A DNA stretch of 64,000 nt, taken from positions 1 to 64,000 of the forward strand of contig CAMVLW010000004.1 of assembly GCA_947168445.1 (NCBI GenBank). Direction: 5' to 3'. Shown one piece after another: positions 37,026-45,801 of the stretch. The DNA comes from an uncultured Clostridia bacterium (GTDB taxonomy: Bacteria > Bacillota > Clostridia > Oscillospirales > Acutalibacteraceae). The position numbers were made by a program, and so were the translations under genes. The notes under the pieces are model-generated. The model made no database searches and was not told the DNA's origin. It saw nothing but the letters and a program-made list of their open reading frames with translations. Position 1 is the stretch's first letter, and each line of letters begins with the position of its first letter.

Positions 37026-37700
37026 ATGGAAATCAGCGGAAAAACAATTGAAATTTTTAAAGCAACCGTCCCCGGCGCGCCGCTGGTGATTCTCAACAGC
37101 TATCAAAAAAGCGGCGTCGAAATCCTGCGCCATTGCCGTAATTTGGGCTGTCCCGACTTCACGCTGGCGGAAATCACCGGGCTGAACTGGAACGACGACC
37201 TGTCGCCGTGGAAGCTTTCACAGGCGGGCGGCGAAGCCTTCGGCGGCAAGGCAGAGGGCTACCTTGCTGTTTTGCTGCGCGACCTTCTCCCTGCCATAAA
37301 ATCGGCATTGAGCGCTCCGCCAAGCCGGGTTCTGCTCGCAGGCTATTCCCTTGCGGGCTTGTTTGCCCTTTACGCGGCGGCGGGCTGCGGAGAATTTCAG
37401 GCTGTCGCCTCCTGCTCCGGCTCGCTGTGGTACCCCGGCTTTACGGACTATCTCAAAGCCCGCGACCCCGCGCTGCTGCCGCAGACCGTTTATCTCTCAC
37501 TCGGAGACAGAGAAGCCCGCACCAAAAACGAAACGCTGCGCACCGTTGAGGACAACACAAGAGAACTGGCGCAATATCGCGCGCAACACGGAATTGACGC
37601 CGTGTTTGAGCTGAACAAGGGCAACCATTTTCACCAAGCCGCCCTCAGAACCGCCAAGGGCATTTGTTGGATGCTCGGCAGGCTTAATACTATTCTCTGA
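37026..37700 (+). CDS. Alpha/beta hydrolase (putative esterase)
   Basis: VLLAGYSLAGLFALYAAAGCGEFQAVASCSGSLWYPGF; His near C-term GNHFH. Confidence 0.82.
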   Translation: MEISGKTIEIFKATVPGAPLVILNSYQKSGVEILRHCRNLGCPDFTLAEITGLNWNDDLSPWKLSQAGGEAFGGKAEGYLAVLLRDLLPAIKSALSAPPSRVLLAGYSLAGLFALYAAAGCGEFQAVASCSGSLWYPGFTDYLKARDPALLPQTVYLSLGDREARTKNETLRTVEDNTRELAQYRAQHGIDAVFELNKGNHFHQAALRTAKGICWMLGRLNTIL

Positions 37701-37710
37701 TAGCAAAAAC

Positions 37711-37745
37711 TGCACCCGCGCAAATGACGGGTGCAGTTTAATTTT
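37711..37745. terminator. Bidirectional terminator
   Basis: AAACTGCACCCG...CGGGTGCAGTTTAATTTT. Confidence 0.8.
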
Positions 37746-37748
37746 CTG

Positions 37749-38681
37749 TTAAACTGTATGCAGATATATCGTATCTCCGGGTTTATACGGCGTTTTTACC
37801 TCTTCGCTGTCAAAGGCTTTTACCTCAAGCACCAGCTTGTCGGCACTGCTGCGATAATAGCTGCCGCTGAACAGCTGGCGATACGCCGAATTGCTCTCGC
37901 TGCTGCGGTAATAAACGCGGAAATCTCCGCGGTTGTAATACCCTCCTGTGTCGGCAACCCAATCGTTAAAGCTGATGGTGAAGGTCTTGTCCGAAGCCGA
38001 AGCGCTGTCAAAGCGACAGTTCAACAATCCGCCCTCGGCATCGGCTGCTCTGAAACGGTGAAAGCGCTCAACGGTGTTGAACGAAAGAATTCCGTCGTCG
38101 CTCTCCCACGACCTTTGTTCCTCGTGCGCCTTTTCATCAACATATTTCGAATAGCGGTTGTAATCGACATAAACCGCCTGCTCATAGGGAATAAACAGCA
38201 GATACGGCGCGTTGAGCAAGGTTAAAAGCACGGCGATGATCACCCTTGACCGCATTCTGTGCTTGACGCCGCCGAAAAACTGCTTTGCCGTATAAAGAAA
38301 GCTCACGGCAAAAATCGCGCCGGTTCCAACCACAAACCAAATCACCTCAATGGCGGTTTCAACCACATGGGGATAAACCATGCCGTCATAGGTTTCCTGA
38401 ACACCGAAAACGGAAGCAAACACCAAAAATCCGAGCCACCAAACAGCCACCACGCCGGAAAGGAGCACTGAAAGCGAGGTGATATAAGACACGCCCGCGG
38501 TTTTGAGAACGGTTTTCAGCCGGAACCGCTTTTGAATCATCAAAACGGCAACAGCGGAGAAAAGCAGATTGACCGCCAGCCCGCCAATCAGCGGCAAAAA
38601 ACCGATGGGAGACAACAGCAGCACCATCACCGCAGGGTCAAAATCATACAGCCTGAAACTTCTTTTTTTCCGGTTCTTCAT
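37749..38681 (-). CDS. Multi-pass membrane protein of unknown function
   Basis: 310 aa, 4-5 hydrophobic helices then a soluble C-terminal domain. Confidence 0.65.
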   Translation of the reverse strand: MKNRKKRSFRLYDFDPAVMVLLLSPIGFLPLIGGLAVNLLFSAVAVLMIQKRFRLKTVLKTAGVSYITSLSVLLSGVVAVWWLGFLVFASVFGVQETYDGMVYPHVVETAIEVIWFVVGTGAIFAVSFLYTAKQFFGGVKHRMRSRVIIAVLLTLLNAPYLLFIPYEQAVYVDYNRYSKYVDEKAHEEQRSWESDDGILSFNTVERFHRFRAADAEGGLLNCRFDSASASDKTFTISFNDWVADTGGYYNRGDFRVYYRSSESNSAYRQLFSGSYYRSSADKLVLEVKAFDSEEVKTPYKPGDTIYLHTV

Positions 38682-38791
38682 GCGCTCACCTTCTTTTTTT
38701 CATTATACACTTGAATGACGAAAAAATCAATTGCTTTTATTATTTTGCTATGCTACAATAAACCTATCGTACAAACAAATGAGGTGTTTTT

Positions 38792-38917
38792 ATGAAAAAA
38801 ACCCTTTGCGCCCTGCTTGCCGTTCTTCTGTGCGGTTCGCTGATTGGCTGTCAGTCCGCCGCCGAGCAAAGCAGCAGCGAAAAAACTGCTGCAAAGCATG
38901 TTCGCGGAAACCAATGA
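38792..38917 (+). CDS. Very small lipoprotein (41 aa)
   Basis: MKKTLCALLAVLLCGSLIGCQSAAEQSSSEKTAAKHVRGNQ; lipobox LIGC, RBS GAGGTG, downstream terminator. Confidence 0.5.
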   Translation: MKKTLCALLAVLLCGSLIGCQSAAEQSSSEKTAAKHVRGNQ

Positions 38918-38926
38918 GAATTAAAC

Positions 38927-38965
38927 AGAACCCCCGAAGGAACACGCCTTCGGGGTGATTTTTTG
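38927..38965. terminator. Terminator hairpin
   Basis: ACCCCCGAAGG...CCTTCGGGGTGATTTTTT. Confidence 0.75.
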
Positions 38966-38975
38966 AAATGAAACG

Positions 38976-40604
38976 TCAGAACGGACTTTCCTCTGTCCGC
39001 TCCTCCCAAATGACGCCGGGACCGCTGACAACGCGCAGCCCGCTGTCCTGATACCAGTCAAAGCGGAGAACCCCGCCGCCGCTTTTCCATTCCTGCGGAA
39101 AAATGGTTTTTTGCCAATCGAGCGGCTCGGCGATGTGCTCCTGTGCGGCGGCGTCCTTCAAAAAGCCCGCCAACTCGCGGTTTTGCTCCGCGCTCAGCAA
39201 GCCGGGCGTTACCGAAAAGAAGAACGGCGTGCCGCTTTTCGCCAACAGCTTGCCCCAGCGCCTGTTGAAATTCCACGGAATCGGACCCGCCGCGCCAAAG
39301 CAGTCGGCGTCGCAGTCAAAGAAGGTGCGGTGCTGCGGCATACGGAACGCAAGCGCGTTGACGCCCATGCGCATTGTGCGCTCCCACAAAAGCCCGGAGG
39401 TGTCGTCGCCTGTGCGCTGCAAATGCTCCAAGCCCGCCGCAAGGTGTCCCACGGTGTTGCAGCCCAAAATCAGCGTGCCGTAAGGCGCAGCCGCCTCCAA
39501 AATCGTGCGGTAAAGCTGCACCAAAATCTCCGCGGAGGTTTTTCCCCTGTCGCTGAAATGCCAGCCGTTTTCCGTGACGAGCGGCTGCATTTGAAAGCCC
39601 CATTTTCCGAAGCTGTCAAAGGTGGAAAAGTCGTGCTTTATCAGCTGAAAGCCCCACTCGCAGAGCCGCGTCACATCCTCGCGCACCCTGTTGAGCACTC
39701 CGGGGTGCGAAGGGTCAAGCGCGCCGGAGGGCAGCCGCCATGCAGCGGGAATTTCCTCGCTGTTGTCGAGCAGCGGACGGAACCACACGCCCGCCTTTAC
39801 GCCCTTGCTCCTGATTTTTTGCACCAAGCCGGGCATATCCGGAAACGCCGCGTTGCCGCCGTTCCACGGACCGCCGTTATAGGTGCTGTTGTGCGCGGGC
39901 TGCCAGCAATCGTCAATCACCATATAAGGACGGTTTTCAAGCCCTTCGGTCAGCCTTGCCAGATAATCGGTGTCGGCTAAAATCTCCTGCTCCGAGCTGT
40001 TTCCGTATGCGTAATACCAGTTGTTGCTGCCGTAAACAGGCGAAGCGGGAAGCAGTGGGTCGGTGCACATCACGCCGCAAAACCGGCGTGCCGCCTCATA
40101 TGCCGAAAGCCCGGTGTAGGTTTCGTTCACAAGCTCTGCCGCTTTCAAGGTTCTGCCGTTCAAAATCACGCCCTCGCCGCCGCAGCGCACGTCGAGCCAC
40201 AAGGTCACGCCCGCCGGGTCAACCTGCCAAAAGCACATTGCGCCTGCACGCACCTTGACGCCGCAGCCGGTCACTTCATCCCCCGACTGCAGCAAAAAAT
40301 ACCACGGCATGGCACGGTACGGCACCATTTTGCGCCATTCCGCGTCGCCGTAGGTGCGCTCCCATGCGTCGCCTAAAATTGAAACGTCAGCGGGCAGCGC
40401 CGCCTTCCATCTCAGCTTAATCAGCCGCACCGGGGTAGTCCCGGCGGTTACGCTGACGGCAAGCACGCCGTCGCTCAGCTGTGCTTCGATTTGAATATCC
40501 TCTTTTTCGACCCTTCCGTTTTGCGTGTATTCCGCGAATTCGCCGCCCTCATAAGACAACATCACCAAATCAGGTGTTCTGCGAACCAAATCCATCTTTC
40601 TCAC
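38976..40604 (-). CDS. GH36-like glycosidase (alpha-galactosidase family)
   Basis: MVIDDCWQ; KGVKAGVWFRPLL; GFQLIKHDFSTFDSFGKWGFQM; TGDDTSG. Confidence 0.82.
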   Translation of the reverse strand: MRKMDLVRRTPDLVMLSYEGGEFAEYTQNGRVEKEDIQIEAQLSDGVLAVSVTAGTTPVRLIKLRWKAALPADVSILGDAWERTYGDAEWRKMVPYRAMPWYFLLQSGDEVTGCGVKVRAGAMCFWQVDPAGVTLWLDVRCGGEGVILNGRTLKAAELVNETYTGLSAYEAARRFCGVMCTDPLLPASPVYGSNNWYYAYGNSSEQEILADTDYLARLTEGLENRPYMVIDDCWQPAHNSTYNGGPWNGGNAAFPDMPGLVQKIRSKGVKAGVWFRPLLDNSEEIPAAWRLPSGALDPSHPGVLNRVREDVTRLCEWGFQLIKHDFSTFDSFGKWGFQMQPLVTENGWHFSDRGKTSAEILVQLYRTILEAAAPYGTLILGCNTVGHLAAGLEHLQRTGDDTSGLLWERTMRMGVNALAFRMPQHRTFFDCDADCFGAAGPIPWNFNRRWGKLLAKSGTPFFFSVTPGLLSAEQNRELAGFLKDAAAQEHIAEPLDWQKTIFPQEWKSGGGVLRFDWYQDSGLRVVSGPGVIWEERTEESPF

Positions 40605-40737
40605 ACTCCTTTTTGATTATTGTAACGCTTTTTACAAAATATTGAATGACTAATCCTCAGCCGTTTATGGCTTTATGTAACAAAAACAGGGCTTGGCTCT
40701 TACCCGCAAAACCGGGTTAGAACCAGCCCCTTTGAAT

Positions 40738-41124
40738 TTACTGTGAATTTTCGTGCGCGGTCCTTCCCTCTTGAACCGCCGCACGCTCGGCGGACAACTC
40801 GCGGTAAAGCTCATAAGAGGTGAACTGCACGTTGGTTTCCGTTTTGACCGCCTTCAAGGCAACGGTCAGCTTTTTTCGCCGCAGCTGGTCGAGCAAAATA
40901 CTCAGAAAACCGCCGTTAATATCGGCAAAGTAGAGCATTTCCTCGTCAAAATCAGCACCGTCGGCGGGAGCTTGTGTCTCCGCGTTTTCACCGAGCAACG
41001 CGGCAACCGGCTTGCCGAAATCCGCCTTGTCAACCTCCTGCGCTTCGATGAAGAAATTGCGGCAGAGCATTTTCAGCTTTGCCGCCTTGGTGGGATTGCA
41101 GTTGTATATCAAAATCTTAGCCAT
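40738..41124 (-). CDS. DUF3783-like protein
   Basis: KILIYNCNPTKAAKLKMLCRNFFIEAQEV... Confidence 0.65.
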   Translation of the reverse strand: MAKILIYNCNPTKAAKLKMLCRNFFIEAQEVDKADFGKPVAALLGENAETQAPADGADFDEEMLYFADINGGFLSILLDQLRRKKLTVALKAVKTETNVQFTSYELYRELSAERAAVQEGRTAHENSQ

Positions 41125-41125
41125 A

Positions 41126-41821
41126 TCAATTTCTCATTAAGTGGATGGTGGTTTCCGCCTTTTCGATAATACGTAAATCGTTGTCATAAGTGCACATTTT
41201 CCGCGCTTGCTGGAGGTCAACCCAGATGTAGCTGTCGATTTCCTCCTCCTGAATCTTCACGTTATCGGTAAAGGCGCGCGCAAGGAAAAACACCACGCGC
41301 TTGCGGATTTTGCCGAACGGACAATACTCGCTGATTTCGCGGAAGTTGTTCACCAGCGTAACGTCAAGCCCGGTTTCTTCCTTGATTTCGCGGATTGCGG
41401 TTTCCTGTTCGGTTTCGCCGTCCTCAATATGCCCCTTCGGGAAGCTCCAATATCTGCCGTTGTTGTTCTTCACTAATAAGATTTTGGTGTTTTGCTTGGT
41501 CTTATAGAAGATAATGCCGCCGCAGGATTTTTCGTACAAACAGCGAATACTCTTGATTTTAACATTGGTCAGCTTGCCGATAAAGCGCCGCAGCTCAGGC
41601 TCATAAAAGACCTCGCCGGGCTGGGCGACAATCAGACGCTCGCCCTTCATGCCCTCAAACTCCGTGACGGCAACGACAACGCCGTCAAAGTATTCCTTTA
41701 TCGGTTTTCTCGTCACGACATATGCGCTGCGGTTGCTGATACCCGACGAACTGACATATGCCGAATAAAGCCCCTCGGCAATGCTGCCGAACAAGGTTCC
41801 TCTCACATTTTCCGCTATCAT
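41126..41821 (-). CDS. Nudix hydrolase with N-terminal pyrophosphatase-like extension
   Basis: Nudix box GHIEDGETEQETAIREIKEETGLDV; N-term EGLYSAYVSSSGISNRSAYVVTRKPIKEYFDGVVVAVTEFEG. Confidence 0.85.
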   Translation of the reverse strand: MIAENVRGTLFGSIAEGLYSAYVSSSGISNRSAYVVTRKPIKEYFDGVVVAVTEFEGMKGERLIVAQPGEVFYEPELRRFIGKLTNVKIKSIRCLYEKSCGGIIFYKTKQNTKILLVKNNNGRYWSFPKGHIEDGETEQETAIREIKEETGLDVTLVNNFREISEYCPFGKIRKRVVFFLARAFTDNVKIQEEEIDSYIWVDLQQARKMCTYDNDLRIIEKAETTIHLMRN

Positions 41822-41977
41822 CTACCATCACCTCCTCCGCTGCCGCGGCGGGCAGTTCGCGCATCATACATTGATTGGCGGCTGTCCGTTTTGTCCCGCG
41901 TTAAGTGTTGTGTTTTTTACCTGTAACTTATTACTTATAACTTCACCAAGGGTGCGCTGCTGCTACAGCCGCAGCGG

Positions 41978-43282
41978 TCAGTCAAACAATGCTGCCATGC
42001 TGTCAAGCTGAATTTGGGTGTTGGCGCTCATCACGCCGTTGAGGAACAGCACGTCGGTGATACCGTTCTGGCGGCAGTAAGAGGTCAAATCCAAGGTGGA
42101 CGCCTCGCGGAAGGTGCGCAAATCCATGATGTGCACTTCCTCGTAGTTATAGGAGAGATACGGAACAAAGGCGTTGCCGTAGCTTTCCTTGACAACCGCG
42201 ATTTTCTTGCCGCTTGTCGCCGCGGGCGAACTGGAATGAAGCACGGTCAGCGGGTTGTCGCCGTAGATAAACACGCCGTAGCTTAAAGTGCCGCTTTCTT
42301 CATTTTCAAAGTAGGGGCTGTCGTAGTTGATGGTTTCGCCCGGAGAACTGGTAATATCCATGGTAACCGTGTAGGGGAACTGCCAGTAGGAAACGGTGTC
42401 GGTTTCCAAATCATTTGCCAGGCTGTAGAAGGTGCCGGTAAAGCCGGTAATCTGCTGCTCGGTGCAATCCTCCAGCTTCAGCGGCGTCATGCCGAGCGTA
42501 TCGGCAAAGGCGGTGTAGGCGTAATAAGCGCCCAAGCCTGTCCAGTGGTGGTCGGATTTAAAGTAAATGTACTCGTTGCAGTGCTCTGAGAGGTAGTTGT
42601 AGGCGTTAATCGGGGTGACATTGCTCTTCATTGCCGCGTAGCCCGCCTTGATGTTATCCGCCTGTGAGGTGGTATTGGTCTGCTCCTTCACACGTGCGGG
42701 CAAGCCCATTTCGGTGTGGTTGGGAACCATCATGCTGTAAACATTAAAGCCGCTGAGCTTGTCGGCAAGCGCGTTAATGCTTTCGCCGTAGTTCTGACCC
42801 ATAGATTCGCTGCCGCCGAACAACTCATAGCCGGTGTTGTTCCACACATAAATCGCGCCCGCGTCATAGCCTGTCGCGTTGTTGTCAGTGGGATTTGCGG
42901 GAATAAAGACCGTCGGCGAGAGCTTGTCGCCGGTGTTGCCTGTCTGCTGTGCGGCAGACGCGCCGGGAACCGATTCGGCAACCGTTGTTTCAACCGCCTT
43001 TGTCTCGGTGGAAACACCGGAAGGCGTTTTCTTTGCGCCGCAGCCCTTGAACATCAGCACAATCAACGTCACCAGCAGCACGATTACCAGCACAAACGCG
43101 GTTACAATGATAATGCGGTTGCGGATTCTGGTGCGGTTGCGTCTGCGGCGTGAATTGTAAGAAGGCCTGCCGCCGTAAGAGTGCTGGCGGCGGTTCGGCT
43201 GACGGCGGCGGTACTCGCGGCTGTCAACGCTGTCATCAAAATTATCCAAATCAAAATAATCGTCACGATTACGATCGCTCAT
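41978..43282 (-). CDS. DHHW family (AlgJ/AlgX-like) membrane-anchored protein
   Basis: Basic Arg-rich N-term, TM, YIYFKSDHHWTGLGAYYAYTAFADTLG. Confidence 0.85.
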   Translation of the reverse strand: MSDRNRDDYFDLDNFDDSVDSREYRRRQPNRRQHSYGGRPSYNSRRRRNRTRIRNRIIIVTAFVLVIVLLVTLIVLMFKGCGAKKTPSGVSTETKAVETTVAESVPGASAAQQTGNTGDKLSPTVFIPANPTDNNATGYDAGAIYVWNNTGYELFGGSESMGQNYGESINALADKLSGFNVYSMMVPNHTEMGLPARVKEQTNTTSQADNIKAGYAAMKSNVTPINAYNYLSEHCNEYIYFKSDHHWTGLGAYYAYTAFADTLGMTPLKLEDCTEQQITGFTGTFYSLANDLETDTVSYWQFPYTVTMDITSSPGETINYDSPYFENEESGTLSYGVFIYGDNPLTVLHSSSPAATSGKKIAVVKESYGNAFVPYLSYNYEEVHIMDLRTFREASTLDLTSYCRQNGITDVLFLNGVMSANTQIQLDSMAALFD

Positions 43283-43448
43283 AAAATTTTATCAGTCCTT
43301 CCTGTCGATAAAGGTACATATATATTTATTATACAACATAATCCCTCTAAAAACAATACAATTCAACAAAAAAATTGCACGAATCCGCAAGCCGAACCGG
43401 ACTTGATTTTTTCGCGCAAACTGCTATAATATAGGCGGAGATGATAGA

Positions 43449-43982
43449 ATGAACACAGAAATTTTTAATCAGGCAAAGCAGGCGGCACAGGAAATTGTTG
43501 CCGCGGCGAATTTGAAAAAAGGCGACATTTTGGTTGTCGGCTGCTCCTCCAGCGAGGTTGCGGGCGGCGTAATCGGTCACAATTCCAGCTTGGAAACCGC
43601 TGAGGCGGTGTTTGGCGGCATTTATGAGGTATTGCGGGAAAAGGGTATTTTTCTTGCCGCGCAGTGCTGTGAGCACCTCAACCGCGCTATCTGTGTTGAA
43701 CGCGCGGCGGTGCCGGACGCGGAGATTGTCTGCGTGGTTCCGCAGCCAAAGGCGGGCGGCTCGTTTGCCACCACCGCCTACCGCACCTTTAAGGAGCCGG
43801 TCATGCTGGAAGAAATCAAGGCGGACGCCGGACTTGACATCGGCGGCACCTTAATCGGCATGCACCTCAAGCGCGTCGCGGTTCCGGTCAGACTCAGCCT
43901 TGACCACATCGGCAGCGCTATCCTTCTCGCCGCAAGAACCCGCCCCAAATACATCGGCGGAGAAAGAGCGGTATATGAATAA
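43449..43982 (+). CDS. UPF0340 / TIGR01440 family protein
   Basis: GCSSSEVAGGVIGHNSS; QCCEHLNRA; DIGGTLIGMHLKRVAVPVR. Confidence 0.9.
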   Translation: MNTEIFNQAKQAAQEIVAAANLKKGDILVVGCSSSEVAGGVIGHNSSLETAEAVFGGIYEVLREKGIFLAAQCCEHLNRAICVERAAVPDAEIVCVVPQPKAGGSFATTAYRTFKEPVMLEEIKADAGLDIGGTLIGMHLKRVAVPVRLSLDHIGSAILLAARTRPKYIGGERAVYE

Positions 43983-44129
43983 TGCGGAATTCGGAATTCG
44001 AAATTCGGAATTATCGCTTTATGAAACCTTTATAAAAAATTCAGGGACGTGTATGTAACTTACACGTCCCTGTTTTATACCTTTTTCGTCCTAATTAATT
44101 CCGAATTTCGCAATCCGAATTCCGAATTA
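43983..44129. repeat. Inverted-repeat (MITE-like) element filling a convergent intergenic region
   Basis: About 30 bp terminal inverted repeats CGGAATTCGGAATTCGAAATTCGGAATTA / TAATTCCGAATTTCGCAATCCGAATTCCGAATTA around hairpin AGGGACGTGTATGTAACTTACACGTCCCT. Confidence 0.8.
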
Positions 44130-45038
44130 CCACGGTACCACCGTGCCTGTCAGCTCGGTGACGCTTTTGATGTTATTCTCGTCGAGGAATTTGTTTAAGC
44201 CCTCGTTGATTTTGACGGGCGCATAGGGGTCGGAGAACAGGACGGTGCCGATTTGCAGGGCGGTTGCGCCTGCCATCAGCATTTCAACAGCGTCCTCCCA
44301 GGTGGAAATGCCGCCCATGCCGATAATCGGGATTTTGACCGCGTTCGCGACCTGCCACACCATTCTTACCGCCACCGGGAACACCGCGGCGCCGCTGAGT
44401 CCGCCGGTGTTGTTGCGGATAATCGGGCGGCGGGTGTGAATGTCAATGCGCATGCCGGTGAGGGTGTTAATCATAGAAACCGCGTCCGCACCCGCTGCCT
44501 CGGCGGATTTTGCGATGGAAGCAATGTCGGTGACGTTCGGGCTGAGTTTAACGACCAGCGGCTTTTTGCAGTGCTTGCGCACCTCGCTTGTGATATGCGC
44601 CACGCTCTCGCAGCTTGTGCCGAACTGCACGCCGCCGGACTTGACATTCGGGCAAGAGATGTTCAGTTCAATCATATCCACATCGGTGTCGCTGAGTTTT
44701 TCCGCCATTTCGCAGTATTCCTCAACGGTGTTGCCCGCGATATTCGCGATAATCACCGTGCCCTGCTGCTTCAGCCACGGCAAGTCCTCGTTGATGAACA
44801 CATCAACACCCGGATTCTGCAAGCCAACGGCGTTGAGAATACCCGAAGGTGTTTCCGCAATGCGCGGCGGCGGGTTTCCGTCGCGGCGTTTGAGGGTGAT
44901 TCCCTTGCAGGAAATGCCGCCCAGCGTGGAGAGCGGATAAAACTCGCCGTATTCCCTGCCGAAGCCAAAGGTGCCGGAAGCGGCAATCAGCGGGTTGTTA
45001 AACTGAACGCCCGCCACGTTAACAGATAAATCAGCCAT
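44127..45038 (-). CDS. pyrD: Dihydroorotate dehydrogenase, catalytic subunit
   Basis: NPLIAASGTFGFGREY; NISCPNVKSGG; GMGGISTWEDAVEMLMAGATALQIGT. Confidence 0.94.
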   Translation of the reverse strand: MADLSVNVAGVQFNNPLIAASGTFGFGREYGEFYPLSTLGGISCKGITLKRRDGNPPPRIAETPSGILNAVGLQNPGVDVFINEDLPWLKQQGTVIIANIAGNTVEEYCEMAEKLSDTDVDMIELNISCPNVKSGGVQFGTSCESVAHITSEVRKHCKKPLVVKLSPNVTDIASIAKSAEAAGADAVSMINTLTGMRIDIHTRRPIIRNNTGGLSGAAVFPVAVRMVWQVANAVKIPIIGMGGISTWEDAVEMLMAGATALQIGTVLFSDPYAPVKINEGLNKFLDENNIKSVTELTGTVVPW

Positions 45039-45784
45039 TAAAACACTACCTCCTCCGCGTTGAATACAGGACCGTTTTTGCAGACATGCTGCATGATTTC
45101 TTCGCCGTTTTTGCGCACCTTCACGGCGCACACCAGGCACGCGCCCACGCCGCAGCCCATGCGCTCCTCAAGCGAAATCTGACAAGGCTTGCCGAGCTCT
45201 TTGCACACAGCGGCAACCGCCTTGAGCATGGGCGTGGGACCGCAGGCGCAGACCTCGTCGATTTCGTCAATGTGCGCGCGCAGCAAATCGGTGACAAAGC
45301 CCTTTTGTCCGGCGCTGCCGTCGTCGGTGCAGAGCAGGGTTTCACCCGCCTGCTTTAAGTCGTCCTGCAAAATCACCAGCGACTCGCTGCGGAAGCCGGT
45401 GATAATCAGGGGATTGTCGCACTGCTTGGCGGTGTAGAGCATTGGCGGAACGCCGATACCGCCGCCGATTAAGCAGTAGCGCTTGCCCTTTTCAATGGAA
45501 AAGCCGTTGCCGAGCGGTACCAACACATCTACCGTGCCGCTCTTCATCTGCGACATGATTTTGGTGCCCTCGCCCTTGACCTGATAGACAAGGCGCAGCA
45601 CGCCGCCGCTTGCGTCGCAGACCGAAATCGGGCGGCGCAGCGACTTGCCCGGCACATACACATGCGCAAACTGTCCGCACTGCACCGGCAAATCCGTCTG
45701 CTTGTATTCCAAACGCATGTCAAAGATTCCCTGCGCGATTTCCTCATTGGAAAGCAGAGGAAGCTCTCTAACGTCATATTTCAT
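45038..45784 (-). CDS. pyrK: Dihydroorotate dehydrogenase electron transfer subunit
   Basis: GQFAHVYVPGKSLRRPISVCD; LIGGGIGVPPMLY; RMGCGVGACLVCAVKV. Confidence 0.94.
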   Translation of the reverse strand: MKYDVRELPLLSNEEIAQGIFDMRLEYKQTDLPVQCGQFAHVYVPGKSLRRPISVCDASGGVLRLVYQVKGEGTKIMSQMKSGTVDVLVPLGNGFSIEKGKRYCLIGGGIGVPPMLYTAKQCDNPLIITGFRSESLVILQDDLKQAGETLLCTDDGSAGQKGFVTDLLRAHIDEIDEVCACGPTPMLKAVAAVCKELGKPCQISLEERMGCGVGACLVCAVKVRKNGEEIMQHVCKNGPVFNAEEVVF

Positions 45785-45801
45785 AATTCCACTCCTCAGT
45801 A

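Noticed and set aside
40620-40737. Possible riboswitch in the gap after the DUF3783 gene
   Set aside because: Explained by a terminator-like GGGCTGGTTCTAACCCG...CGGGTAAGAGCCAAGCCC hairpin on the minus strand
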